64,000 nucleotides of DNA from positions 1 to 64,000 of the forward strand of contig DAOSPF010000001.1 in NCBI GenBank assembly GCA_035374585.1, in the 5' to 3' direction. The DNA is from JAKPQD01 sp029572965. Its GTDB lineage: Bacteria; Bacteroidota; Bacteroidia; Bacteroidales; DTGW01. The notes beneath the pieces were generated by a model, which worked only from the letters and a program-made list of their open reading frames with translations, made no database searches and had not been told where the DNA came from. Positions 52,437-60,744 of this stretch are shown in pieces. Both the position numbers and the translations under genes were made by a program. Every line of letters starts with the position of its first letter. Position 1 is the first letter of the stretch.

Positions 52437-54806
52437 TTAAAAGTATATCTTATACTGAAACGTTGGGAATATCCCCAATTGGTAGATATTCCCCAGTTGG
52501 TTTTTGCTGGCATCGTAGGTTTGGGCAAATATGTTCTTTGTATTAAAAACGTTGTCCACATTGACAAAAACCTCCTGAGCTTTGCCCAATCCGTTGAAGC
52601 GATAAGTGACCTTAATGTCGGTTCGGAAATAGTCCTTGAATTGCTGTGTATAAGCCTGACTTTCAATACGCACGGCTTTTTTAGCCAGCTGTGATGCAGC
52701 ATAATCAATCGGGGTATAGCGTTTGCCTCCCGCAGTTGTCACTTTGAAGTCCACCATTATTTTTGAACGTTCATTAATCTTAAACTCCTTTCCAGCCAAT
52801 ACATTGAAAACATATTTCCCGTTAAAGGCCGTATTCCTTAGTACTCCGTCGCTGCCTTTGTATTTCGAGTCAAAGAGCGACGCTGTTACCAGATAATAGT
52901 AGCCATTGCCGAAGAACTTTTCTAAAGTTAGTTCAAGCCCGTAATTGCGTCCTGTACCATTGTTTACAAGGCTGTCTTCGGTTGTAAATGTATATGACAT
53001 ACCTTCGTTAATGGCCGAAAAAGAGCTTGGCCTGCTGTTGCTGGTTACAGGAATATCAAACAGGTATTGGTAGTATGTTTCGGTTTTTATGGCTGTACTG
53101 TTGGTTATCATCCAGTTATAGCCGAGGACAAACTGGTGGCTTTTGTTGAACTTCAGGTTTTTATTGGTATTGAGGATATTGCCACTGATATTTGTAGAAA
53201 CCATGTATATTGGCAACGGCTGCATCTGGCTGTGCAGCCCGTAACCGAGGGTAAAAGCGTGTTGAGGCCTGAAATTCCATTTCAGTGAGGCCCGTGGCTC
53301 AATGGCCTGGTCGTTGTTTAGCTGTAAGTATTGATAATGCAAGCCTGTTGTAAGCAGCAGGTTGTCGGTAAATGAATAGTTCCATTGTCCATAAGCCTGC
53401 AATAGTGCTGCGGCTCCATTACCGTCATATCTGTCAAGCAGGTTGCCGTTGGCATCAGCATCAAACTTAGTATCAAAGCTGTAATTATACCTGTCTGCGA
53501 TAATACCTACTTTTATCTTGTTTTGTGCGTTAATTTTGCTTTTTATGTAAGTATGCAGGGTGAATTTGTACTGGTAGTTTTCGCCCCTATACCTTGGGTA
53601 TTCTTCATAATTAATAAGGCCTACGGAGTCTTCACGTCCTATTTCGTATATACCGCTCATCCCGGCTATGGTTTTTATATACGAATTATCGGAGATTCTG
53701 TGCTGATAGGATATTCCACTAGCGCCTGTACTCGAAATCCATTTGGTATTGGTATTTAAATAGCTATCAGGGCTAAAGTCCTCTTTTTCTTTGTCTTTGT
53801 ATAGTACCTTGTAGATGCTCCTGCCACCCATTCCAAAAATACCCAGAGTCCCTTTAGCTGAAACGGGCAGGTTTACATTGTACGAAAGGTCCTGATAGTC
53901 TGCCTGTCCTGCATATCCAAAGTTAATATTCATTAACCTCAAAATGGAAGTAGTTGAAAAACGATAGTTTACAAGATACGAACCTTTGTAGTCCTTTTTA
54001 TACGGGCCTTCCATCATAAGTTCAGTGCCTAGCACCCCTGCCTGGAACATATATTCATGCTTTTGGTTATTACCATTGCGCAGCTTAATATCAAAAACCC
54101 CGGATGTGGCATTGCCATATTCGGCTGCAAATGCGCCAGTCATAAAGTCAGAGTTAGAAATAACGTTGTAATTGAGCATACTTACCGGGCCTCCACCACT
54201 CCCAACACTGGTAAAATGGTTAGGACTGGGTATTTCCATTTCTTCAAGTTTCCATAACAGGCCCATAGGCGAGTTCCCCCGGATAACAATGTCATTGCGT
54301 GAGTCGTCGCCGTTTGTAACCCCGGCATAGTTTGAAGCCATACGCGACACGTCATTGCGCGAGCCTGCATAACGACCGGATTCTTCTACGCTAAAAGTGC
54401 GGGCGCTAATGCTGTTCATTTCGTTCAGCGCTTGGGTTTTGTTTCTGTGGCCTACTACAGCTACTTCCTGCAGGGTGGTTACGCTTTCTTCCATGCCGAT
54501 ATTCAAAACAAGCTCTTTGCCAGAGTTTATTTCTATATCGCTTGCAGAAGCTTCTTTGTATCCCAGGAAACTAAAGCGCAAATTCTGTCTTCCAACCGGA
54601 ACCTGGCGAAGGACAAACTCTCCGTTGGCATCGGTTGATGTGCCTATGAGTGGATTAGTACCTTCTACAACTACTGTCACTCCCGGGAGGGGCATTTTGC
54701 TGTCTTTATCAATGATGACACCTCGTACAGATTGGGTAAAACGTTGAGCATTGATAAAAGTTGTGGCTGCAAGCAGAATAGCTACCATTAAAAAATTCAG
54801 TTTCAT
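52437..54806 (-). CDS. TonB-dependent outer-membrane receptor, module 2
   Basis: A 789-residue receptor: signal peptide MKLNFLMVAILLAATTFINA, carboxypeptidase-regulatory-like domain (about 25-115, GVIIDKDSKMPLPGVTVVVE), plug with DIVIRGNSPMGLLWKLEEME and FMTGAFAAEYGNATSGVFD, then the barrel, ending FQYKIYF. The plug shares with the module 1 receptor the run of motifs GRYAG, AS.YAGV, RGNSP.G, PNHF, FMTGAFAAEYGNA. This points to a family with a small linear or cyclic ligand rather than glycans. First gene of a four-gene unit with membrane protein, kinase and LytTR regulator. Confidence 0.9.
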   Translation of the reverse strand: MKLNFLMVAILLAATTFINAQRFTQSVRGVIIDKDSKMPLPGVTVVVEGTNPLIGTSTDANGEFVLRQVPVGRQNLRFSFLGYKEASASDIEINSGKELVLNIGMEESVTTLQEVAVVGHRNKTQALNEMNSISARTFSVEESGRYAGSRNDVSRMASNYAGVTNGDDSRNDIVIRGNSPMGLLWKLEEMEIPSPNHFTSVGSGGGPVSMLNYNVISNSDFMTGAFAAEYGNATSGVFDIKLRNGNNQKHEYMFQAGVLGTELMMEGPYKKDYKGSYLVNYRFSTTSILRLMNINFGYAGQADYQDLSYNVNLPVSAKGTLGIFGMGGRSIYKVLYKDKEKEDFSPDSYLNTNTKWISSTGASGISYQHRISDNSYIKTIAGMSGIYEIGREDSVGLINYEEYPRYRGENYQYKFTLHTYIKSKINAQNKIKVGIIADRYNYSFDTKFDADANGNLLDRYDGNGAAALLQAYGQWNYSFTDNLLLTTGLHYQYLQLNNDQAIEPRASLKWNFRPQHAFTLGYGLHSQMQPLPIYMVSTNISGNILNTNKNLKFNKSHQFVLGYNWMITNSTAIKTETYYQYLFDIPVTSNSRPSSFSAINEGMSYTFTTEDSLVNNGTGRNYGLELTLEKFFGNGYYYLVTASLFDSKYKGSDGVLRNTAFNGKYVFNVLAGKEFKINERSKIMVDFKVTTAGGKRYTPIDYAASQLAKKAVRIESQAYTQQFKDYFRTDIKVTYRFNGLGKAQEVFVNVDNVFNTKNIFAQTYDASKNQLGNIYQLGIFPTFQYKIYF

Positions 54807-54981
54807 GTCTTTTATTGTTGATTTCAGGGCAAAGTTTTGCCGAAATCAAGGCCCAAAAAATGAAAATGCCATGAAGTGGATATAAGTGGGTATGAAATGG
54901 TATTTTTAAGTAAAAAGCAAAACTAACAGAGAAGATTTTCAATCATAATGCATGATGACAATTAGATATCAATTATTTTTC

Positions 54982-54989
54982 TATTTTTG
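54982..54989 (+). promoter_or_regulatory. -7 promoter box of the OmpA-family gene
   Basis: TATTTTTG matches TAnnTTTG, 26 bases before ATG 55016. Confidence 0.45.
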
Positions 54990-55015
54990 AAAGAATTATT
55001 TAACAACTGAAAATT

Positions 55016-56023
55016 ATGAAGACGGCAAATAACCTGGTTAAGCTTGTATTGTTGAGTGTTGCATTTAGTGCATGTGTCCCGCTTCAACGTTTTCAGGATA
55101 CCCAGGATAAGCTTAATACATGCCAGACAGAGCTTGATGAAAACAAGCAAAAGTCCGAGCAGCTTGGGGTTGAAAATACCGAGATGAAGCAAGTGATTGA
55201 AAAGAACCGCCTTCAGCTCAACAACCTTGTCAAGGACAGCATGAACCGTATGTTGGTCATTGATACCCTCAGGGCACAGGTGTCAAATCTTCAGCTTCAG
55301 GTTGCCGAACTGCAGAATACCCAGGAATCTATCCTTAAAGGCAATGCCAAAGAAACTTCACGCCTGTTGAAGCAATTGCAAGCCACGCAGGAAGACCTGA
55401 AAAAACGTGAAGCGGCATTGCAAAAGGCTTTTCAGGAACTGGAAGAAAAGAAAAACAGCCTCAATGTGCTCAATGCCGAGATTACCCGTCGGAATGTCCG
55501 TCTTAAAGAGCTCGAAAATATATTGTTCAGAAAGGACTCTGTGGTTAATGCTTTGAAAGCAAAAGTTTCGGCTGCGCTTTTAGGTTTTGAGGGCGAAGGT
55601 TTGACTGTAAAAGTCAATAATGGCAAGGTGTATGTATCTATGCAGGACAAACTGCTTTTCAAATCGGCCAGTACAGAGGTGGACAAGAAGGGTCAGGATG
55701 CTATTAAAAAGCTGGCAAAGGTGTTGGAACAGAACCCTGATATCAACGTGACTATAGAAGGACATACCGACAATGTACCTTATAAATCTGATGAAAGAAT
55801 AAAGGACAACTGGGATTTGAGCGTGCAGCGCGCTACGGCCATTGTGCGTATCATCATCAATAACTCAGACGTAGCTCCCAAACGCCTGACAGCTTCCGGA
55901 CGTGGCGAATTTTCGCCTGTTGGCTCAAACAAAACTGCTGAAGGCCGTGCCCAGAACCGCCGTACCGAAATTATCCTTACGCCTAAGCTGGATGAGCTTT
56001 TTAAAATACTGGAGAGTAACTGA
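55016..56023 (+). CDS. OmpA-family lipoprotein with coiled coil
   Basis: A 335-residue outer-membrane lipoprotein. Signal peptide with lipobox FSAC (Cys20), then a long coiled coil (about 30-180, many Glu/Lys/Gln/Leu heptads), then a C-terminal OmpA peptidoglycan-binding domain: LFKSASTEVDKKGQDAIKKL, INVTIEGHTDNVPYKSD, WDLSVQRATAIV, and ASGRGEFSPVGSN with AQNRRTEIIL. It should tie the outer membrane to peptidoglycan across the periplasm. Single gene with its own promoter and terminator. Confidence 0.92.
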   Translation: MKTANNLVKLVLLSVAFSACVPLQRFQDTQDKLNTCQTELDENKQKSEQLGVENTEMKQVIEKNRLQLNNLVKDSMNRMLVIDTLRAQVSNLQLQVAELQNTQESILKGNAKETSRLLKQLQATQEDLKKREAALQKAFQELEEKKNSLNVLNAEITRRNVRLKELENILFRKDSVVNALKAKVSAALLGFEGEGLTVKVNNGKVYVSMQDKLLFKSASTEVDKKGQDAIKKLAKVLEQNPDINVTIEGHTDNVPYKSDERIKDNWDLSVQRATAIVRIIINNSDVAPKRLTASGRGEFSPVGSNKTAEGRAQNRRTEIILTPKLDELFKILESN

Positions 56024-56052
56024 AATAATTACATAAATGTATTTTTCTGACT

Positions 56053-56087
56053 AAAAGAGTTACAATAATGTAACTCTTTTTTTATTT
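56053..56087 (+). terminator. Terminator of the OmpA-family gene
   Basis: An 11-bp perfect stem (56053-56063 with 56070-56080), 6-base loop, followed by TTTATTTT. Confidence 0.85.
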
Positions 56088-56096
56088 TAAATAATT

Positions 56097-56125
56097 TGTA
56101 AAATATTGATTATAAATATTTTACA
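56097..56125. promoter_or_regulatory. 11-bp inverted repeat upstream of the molybdate operon (operator candidate)
   Basis: TGTAAAATATT and AATATTTTACA flank a 7-base spacer. It lies 55 bases before the first gene of the operon and overlaps the place of a -33/-7 pair (TTTG 56095-56098, ATGCTTTG 56125-56132). It is a good candidate for the binding site of the ModE-like HTH protein encoded just downstream. Confidence 0.45.
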
Positions 56126-56147
56126 TGCTTTGGCATAGAGGTTGAAA

Positions 56148-56175
56148 ACAGGTAAGTATAATCTTTAATACCTGT
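56148..56175 (+). promoter_or_regulatory. Hairpin in the leader just before the first molybdate gene
   Basis: ACAGGTA (56148-56154) pairs with TACCTGT (56169-56175) across 14 bases, ending 4 bases before ATG 56180. In RNA it could hinder initiation; in DNA it could be a second operator half-site pair. It does not have the size or shape of the known molybdenum-cofactor riboswitch. Confidence 0.35.
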
Positions 56176-56179
56176 AATT

Positions 56180-56422
56180 ATGAAACTAAGTGCACGCAAC
56201 AAGCTCAAGGGCAAAATTGTCAAAGTTGAAGAAGGGCTTATCACAGCTAAAGTATTACTTGACTTGGGAAACGACAACTATATTTCGGCCATCATTTCGA
56301 AAGATGCCATATCCGATTTGCTTTTAAAACCCGGTGATACAGCTTTTGCTATAATCAAATCTACCGAAGTCATTATTGGTACGCCATGTGATTGCGGACA
56401 AGGCAAATGTCAATGTCATTAG
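56180..56422 (+). CDS. Mono-Mop molbindin with Cys-rich tail
   Basis: An 80-residue TOBE/Mop-domain protein that binds molybdate or tungstate: MKLSARNKLKGKIVKVEEGL is the family opening, with SARN and the GD/TAFAIIKSTEVIIG end. Normal molbindins stop near residue 68; this one goes on with PCDCGQGKCQCH, four Cys and one His in eleven residues (56387-56419). Such a tail could bind another metal (Cu, Zn) or form disulphides. It is the first gene of the operon, 2 bases before the HTH gene. Confidence 0.85.
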   Translation: MKLSARNKLKGKIVKVEEGLITAKVLLDLGNDNYISAIISKDAISDLLLKPGDTAFAIIKSTEVIIGTPCDCGQGKCQCH

Positions 56423-56424
56423 TT

Positions 56425-56757
56425 ATGTTCCAGGTTTCTTGCAAAGTGGCTATTAGCAAAGATGGGGAAGCCTTTCTTACGCTTGAAAACATCCAACTTC
56501 TCATAGAAATTGGAGAAACTGGCAGTTTGATGGCAGCGGCAAGAAGCAGGCAAATTTCTTATATGAAAGCGTGGACAATGGTAACAATGCTGAACAAAAC
56601 ATCAAAATACCCTGTGGTACTGATGCAACGGGGAGGGCATCAGGGTGGAGGCGCTGAACTTACTGAATATGGCAGGAGGTTACTGGCTGATTACCTGCAG
56701 GTTGAAAAGCAAGTAGGTAACTTGTTGGCTCAAATAAACATGGAACTTAGCCTTTAA
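56425..56757 (+). CDS. ModE-like HTH regulator without molybdate-binding domain
   Basis: About 110 residues with only the N-terminal winged HTH of ModE: ISKDGEAFLTLENIQLLIEI, GETGSLMAAARSRQISYMKA, AWTMVTMLNK, and GGGAELTEYGRRLLADYLQV. In E. coli ModE this domain is fused to two Mop domains that sense molybdate; here these are absent and separate Mop proteins lie beside it. ATG 56425 gives MFQVSCKVAISKDGE, the normal distance to the first strand; earlier ATGs at 56407 and 56413 overlap the molbindin gene. Confidence 0.82.
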   Translation: MFQVSCKVAISKDGEAFLTLENIQLLIEIGETGSLMAAARSRQISYMKAWTMVTMLNKTSKYPVVLMQRGGHQGGGAELTEYGRRLLADYLQVEKQVGNLLAQINMELSL

Positions 56758-56809
56758 ATTTTTTTTGACCACGTTATCTATTTCATTTTATATCGAAAAT
56801 ATTTTAAAT

Positions 56810-57331
56810 ATGGAAACTGACATTATTTACAAACCAATAGGTTTTATTAAAACCCCGTTCGAAAAGGCAGCCGAAATGCCCGTGCAACCTCAGGGGGCAA
56901 CTGGTATAGAAGGCGTTATTGAATTGAATGCGGAATACGTCGCCGGGCTTTCCGACCTCGATGGCTTTTCACACCTCATTTTGTTGTATCATTTCCACCG
57001 TGTAAAGGGTTACAAGCTTCATGTAGTACCGTTTATGGACGACAAGCCGCACGGCATCTTTGCTACACGTTCGCCAGTACGCCCAAATCCTATTGGTATC
57101 TCTATTGTAAAACTCTGCAAAGTGGAGGATAACAGGGTGTTTTTTGAAGGGGCCGACATGATAAACGGTTCGCCATTGGTTGACATTAAGCCCTTTTTCC
57201 CGAAATACGACAACCAGCAAAACGTGAGAGGAGGCTGGCTCGAAGCAAAAGGAGATATTGATATAACGAAAGTTAAGTCGGACAGCAGGTTCGACACAGA
57301 TAAAAACCCGGGGTTCAATCGCTGCAAATGA
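56810..57331 (+). CDS. trmO: tRNA (t6A37) N6-methyltransferase, TrmO/TsaA family
   Basis: A 173-residue TrmO-family protein, a SAM-dependent methyltransferase with a beta-barrel fold that methylates t6A at position 37 of tRNA-Thr. PIGFIKTPFEKAAEMPVQPQ opens it; ATRSPVRPNPIGISIVKL is the SAM-binding signature and LVDIKPFFPKYD the second motif. ATG 56810 is used; the TTG at 56765 is too far upstream. Its place within a molybdate operon suggests either a hitch-hiker or a family member with another substrate. Confidence 0.87.
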   Translation: METDIIYKPIGFIKTPFEKAAEMPVQPQGATGIEGVIELNAEYVAGLSDLDGFSHLILLYHFHRVKGYKLHVVPFMDDKPHGIFATRSPVRPNPIGISIVKLCKVEDNRVFFEGADMINGSPLVDIKPFFPKYDNQQNVRGGWLEAKGDIDITKVKSDSRFDTDKNPGFNRCK

Positions 57332-57389
57332 TATGAATGCCCCAGGCTATTAAAACAAAGTGAGTTTTAACATTTCAAAATTACAAAAA

Positions 57390-58679
57390 ATGAGGAAGTT
57401 TTACGCTTTTATGGGCATTGGTTTAACAAGCCTGTGTTGTTTGTCCAAGGTTAACGGGCAAAGTACGATTGATGCAGAGTTTCGGCCCCGTACCGAATAC
57501 CGCCAGGGTTTCCGCAAACCGCTTGCCGATACGCTCAATGCAGGGTTTGTAACCTTGCAGCGTACCCGCCTGAACGCCGATTACAAAGGGAAGATACTGA
57601 ATGCCCGCTTATCGTTGCAAGATGCAAGGATTTGGGGCAACAGCGACAACAAAACAAATGCTTCGAAGATTGAGTTGTACGAAGCCTGGTTCGAATATTT
57701 TATTACATCAGGGTTCTCGGCCCAAATGGGTCGGCAACCCCTGAAATACGACGATCAACGTTTGTTGTCTGCCCCAAACTGGAGCAATACCGGGCTGGCA
57801 CACGATGCTCTGGTGCTGAAATACAACAGTCCGTTTATACAGGTGCATTCGGGTTTTGCTTACAACAATACAAAAGATACCCTGATGAACGTTGCCTATA
57901 AATACACCCCGAAACAAAACTACAAAACTATGGGGTATGCCTGGCTTTCAAAGCAAATTTATACAGGTACAACCCTTTCGTTGATTGGAATTTGCGAAGG
58001 GTTTGAAAATAAAGTGGATTACAACGTAGTTTATCCCCGCATAACTTACGGAGGTAACCTCGTGTATGCCAATGATTCAACGGCGTGGGGCGCTACTTTA
58101 ACGGGTTACATGCAACAGGGCAAAGATCCTAACAAAGCCGTTGGCGACGGTTATGCCGATTTAAAATCGTTCTTTCTGGCAGCCAAATTCTCTTATAAAA
58201 TCATTCAAAAACTATCGGCAAATGTTGGTGTTGATTATTATTCGGGTTCGGATGCTGCCATAGATGCCGAAAAATCGAACACGTTCAACCGCCTTTATGG
58301 CGCAACCCACAGTTTTAACGGCAACATGGAATATTTTGTAACACTGCCAACGCAAGGTTTGATTGATTACTACGGCGGAGTAACCGCAATAATTACCCCT
58401 AAACTTTCCGCGGACCTGTCGGGGCATTTATTCTATTTCGACAAAGATTTTATTTATAAAAATGAGAAAACAGACAAAAACCTCGGCACCGAATTAGATG
58501 TTGTGCTGAATTACTCGGTATCGAAAGAAATAGCCATACAGGGAGGGTACAGCCATTATTTCAACTCGGGCACAACCATGAAATATTACAAAATGCAAGG
58601 CGTAGAAGCACACCCACAGCAGTGGGCTTATGTAATGCTTACCATCAAACCGCAGTTTTATAAAACACCACAGAATTAA
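57390..58679 (+). CDS. Outer-membrane porin (alginate-export-like) in the molybdate operon
   Basis: A 429-residue barrel protein: signal peptide MRKFYAFMGIGLTSLCCL ending near NGQ, then EFRPRTEYRQGFRKP, RTRLNADYKGKILNARLSLQ, EAWFEYFITSGFSAQMGRQP, the pattern of Alginate_exp-type porins, and a final strand WAYVMLTIKPQF. ATG 57390 starts the signal peptide. It lies between trmO and the permease genes on the same strand, so it may let molybdate or another oxyanion through the outer membrane. The C-terminus is complete; the scaffold gap begins 110 bases later. Confidence 0.8.
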   Translation: MRKFYAFMGIGLTSLCCLSKVNGQSTIDAEFRPRTEYRQGFRKPLADTLNAGFVTLQRTRLNADYKGKILNARLSLQDARIWGNSDNKTNASKIELYEAWFEYFITSGFSAQMGRQPLKYDDQRLLSAPNWSNTGLAHDALVLKYNSPFIQVHSGFAYNNTKDTLMNVAYKYTPKQNYKTMGYAWLSKQIYTGTTLSLIGICEGFENKVDYNVVYPRITYGGNLVYANDSTAWGATLTGYMQQGKDPNKAVGDGYADLKSFFLAAKFSYKIIQKLSANVGVDYYSGSDAAIDAEKSNTFNRLYGATHSFNGNMEYFVTLPTQGLIDYYGGVTAIITPKLSADLSGHLFYFDKDFIYKNEKTDKNLGTELDVVLNYSVSKEIAIQGGYSHYFNSGTTMKYYKMQGVEAHPQQWAYVMLTIKPQFYKTPQN

Positions 58680-58788
58680 TTTGAAAATGAAACAATTTGA
58701 AGATAAAACAATTTGAAAATTTGAAAATAAATGAATTTGAAAATAAATGAATTTGAAAATAAATGAATTTGAAAATAAATGAATTTGA
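58680..58788. repeat. 16-base tandem repeat, TTTGAAAAT type
   Basis: After some irregular TTTGAAAAT copies, the unit TTTGAAAATAAATGAA repeats at least three times up to the scaffold gap, which it may have caused. The right side of the gap does not show the unit, only CACATT-rich text (58889-58932). No gene visible in 58680-58932. Confidence 0.8.
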
Positions 58789-58888
58789 NNNNNNNNNNNN
58801 NNNNNNNNNNNNNNNNNNNNNNNNNNNNNNNNNNNNNNNNNNNNNNNNNNNNNNNNNNNNNNNNNNNNNNNNNNNNNNNNNNNNNNNN
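58789..58888. other. Scaffold gap of 100 N
   Basis: Exactly 100 N, a standard filler for a gap of unknown length, inside the molybdate operon. One or more genes could be missing here. Confidence 0.95.
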
Positions 58889-58932
58889 AAATGATTAACA
58901 CATTTTCAGATTAGCACATTAACACATTAAAT

Positions 58933-59730
58933 ATGAAGAGAAACATCAAAAATACGTGGAGTTTTGTTTCGGGAACAATTATTGGCATTCTTGGAGGCTT
59001 GATAGGGCTTGGCGGGGCAGAGTTCCGATTGCCGCTCCTCGCAGGATTTTTCGGTTTCGCCAGTCTCGATGCGGTTATCATCAATAAGATAACGAGCCTT
59101 GTGGTAGTGTCGTCCTCCCTTCCCTTCCGCAGCCAGTCTATCCCGTGGGGCGATGTGGCCTCGCACTGGGGCATCATCGTCAACATCTTGTCGGGCAGCC
59201 TTGCAGGTGCGTGGTTAGGGGCACATTACGCCACGCGGATGAAAACTGTTGTCCTCGACCGCTTCATCATGGTCTTGCTTATCGCCCTTGCTTTTGGGAT
59301 GATTTTCGGGCACAGTGTCATGGATGGTGGGCACGCTGCCATAGTTCAGGCAGGTACAGCCCGGATGGTTTCGGGCGCCATAGCAGGCGTGTTGATTGGC
59401 ATGGTGGCTGCCATCCTGGGTGTAGCCGGTGGCGAGTTGATAATCCCTACGCTGGTCATCCTTTTCGGGGTCGATATAAAGCTCGCGGGCAGCTTGTCGC
59501 TTTGTATAAGCCTGCCAACCATGATTGTAGCTTTCTACCGATATACTCAAAGCGGAGCTATTGAAATATTCAAACGAGAAAAGAAATTTTTGCTGTGGAT
59601 GATCGCAGGGTCTATCATCGGTTCGGGCATCGGCGGGCGTTTGATTGGCATAATACCATCGAATATCCTTGTCCTTGTTTTGGGTGGCATCTTGTTAGTT
59701 TCGGCCATTAAAACATTTAAGAAAAAATAA
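58933..59730 (+). CDS. TauE/SafE-family permease
   Basis: A 265-residue inner-membrane protein with eight hydrophobic helices in two repeats: GTIIGILGGLIGLGGAEFRL and GMVAAILGVAGGELIIPTLV are the two family GxxGG motifs, each followed by IN-KITSLVVV or SLSLCISLP. TauE/SafE proteins carry sulphite, sulphoacetate or other anions out of (or into) the cell. Within this operon it might carry sulphate, molybdate or a related oxyanion. The first gene after the gap. Confidence 0.88.
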   Translation: MKRNIKNTWSFVSGTIIGILGGLIGLGGAEFRLPLLAGFFGFASLDAVIINKITSLVVVSSSLPFRSQSIPWGDVASHWGIIVNILSGSLAGAWLGAHYATRMKTVVLDRFIMVLLIALAFGMIFGHSVMDGGHAAIVQAGTARMVSGAIAGVLIGMVAAILGVAGGELIIPTLVILFGVDIKLAGSLSLCISLPTMIVAFYRYTQSGAIEIFKREKKFLLWMIAGSIIGSGIGGRLIGIIPSNILVLVLGGILLVSAIKTFKKK

Positions 59731-59732
59731 TA

Positions 59733-59782
59733 GAGAATGTGAAAATGAGCCGATTTGAAAATTTGAAAATGAGAAGAATGAC
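59733..59782. repeat. TTTGAAAAT-type intergenic repeat
   Basis: AT-rich copies of TTTGAAAAT and GTGAAAATGAG between the permease and modA genes, of the same kind as at 58680, 60585 and 61150. Confidence 0.6.
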
Positions 59783-59837
59783 CCCAAGAACTAGTGGAAA
59801 AACAGTTTGTAGAGTAATAATTTAAAACAAAAATAAT

Positions 59838-60581
59838 ATGAAAAAAGTAAGTTTCGCATTGGTAATGGCCCTGAGCGTGGGCCTTCATGCACAAAAAGTA
59901 AAAGTGGCGGCTGCTGCCGACCTTCGTTATGCGATGGACGATATTGTCAAGGCGTATAAAGCTGCTAAGCCCAATGCCGATATCGAGGTTATTTTTGGCT
60001 CGTCGGGCAATGCCTACACCCAGATATCCAATGGGGCTCCGTTCGATATTTATTTCTCGGCCGACATCATGTACCCCCGCAAGCTGAAAGAAGCCGGGCT
60101 TGCCATAACCGAACCCAGGCTTTACGCTATTGGCCGTATCGTGTTGTGGAGCTCCACGCTCGATGTGAGCAAGGGTTTGGGCATACTGACCGAGAAACCA
60201 AACATAAAAATTGCTACTGCCAACCCCGAGCATGCACCGTATGGCGAGCGGGCAGTAGAGGCTTTGAAGTACTACAAGCTTTTCGATAAGGTTGAGAAAC
60301 AAATGATTTACGGCGAGAACATCTCGCAAGCTGCCCAGTTTTGCCTCACGGGCAACGCCGATGCCGGCTTGCTGGCCTTGTCCATTGTGTTGTCGCCAGC
60401 CATGAGTACGCAGGGCAAGTACTACCTGATTGACTACAAAACGCACAAGCCCCTTGAGCAAGCTTACGTAATATTGAAGCAAGCCAAAGACAATGCCGAG
60501 GCGTATGCTTTTACCGAGTTTGTGGCCACCAAACCTGCCCGCGAGATATTCGAGAAATATGGGTTTACATTACCTAAATAA
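59838..60581 (+). CDS. modA: Molybdate ABC transporter substrate-binding protein
   Basis: A 247-residue periplasmic protein: signal peptide MKKVSFALVMALSVGLHAQ, then KVAAAADLRYAMDDIVKAYK, IEVIFGSSGNAYTQISNGAP, FDIYFSADIMYPRKLKEAG, the ModA oxyanion-binding loops (SSGN, ADxxY), and IATANPEHAPYGERAVEAL. It binds molybdate or tungstate and gives it to ModBC. No lipobox. Confidence 0.93.
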   Translation: MKKVSFALVMALSVGLHAQKVKVAAAADLRYAMDDIVKAYKAAKPNADIEVIFGSSGNAYTQISNGAPFDIYFSADIMYPRKLKEAGLAITEPRLYAIGRIVLWSSTLDVSKGLGILTEKPNIKIATANPEHAPYGERAVEALKYYKLFDKVEKQMIYGENISQAAQFCLTGNADAGLLALSIVLSPAMSTQGKYYLIDYKTHKPLEQAYVILKQAKDNAEAYAFTEFVATKPAREIFEKYGFTLPK

Positions 60582-60584
60582 TTT

Positions 60585-60652
60585 GCTAATTTGAAAATGT
60601 GCCAATTGGAGAATTTGAAAATGAATTCATTGCATATTTTCAAATTATAATA
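60585..60652. repeat. TTTGAAAAT-type intergenic repeat with both orientations
   Basis: Several TTTGAAAAT copies and one ATTTTCAAA in opposite sense follow modA, so the RNA may fold. Confidence 0.6.
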
Positions 60653-60659
60653 CTAAGCT

Positions 60660-60682
60660 GGCGCGCGTTTGTAACGCGTGCC
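60660..60682 (+). promoter_or_regulatory. Strong GC-rich hairpin between modA and the double-Mop gene
   Basis: A 10-bp stem GGCGCGCGTT/AACGCGTGCC (one G-U pair) with a 3-base loop. No T tract follows, so it is not a simple terminator; it may protect the 3' end of processed modA RNA or lower expression of the genes after it. Confidence 0.5.
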
Positions 60683-60744
60683 AATACCTTAACTTACAAT
60701 GAATTTTATAAGTTAAAATTAATTCAGTTTTAAATTTTAAAAAG

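Noticed and set aside
56097..56180. Molybdenum-cofactor riboswitch in the leader of the molybdate operon
   Set aside because: The leader is too short and has two simple hairpins, not the multi-stem structure of that riboswitch.
58680..58788. Possible CRISPR array
   Set aside because: The 16-base units follow each other without spacers and no cas genes are present; it is a simple tandem repeat.
58494..58901. Reading frame on the minus strand with many X residues
   Set aside because: It runs through the scaffold gap and lies over the porin gene; an artefact.
59547..60482. Long minus-strand frame of 311 codons
   Set aside because: It lies opposite the well-supported TauE/SafE and modA genes and has no family motif; a shadow of higher G+C coding sequence.
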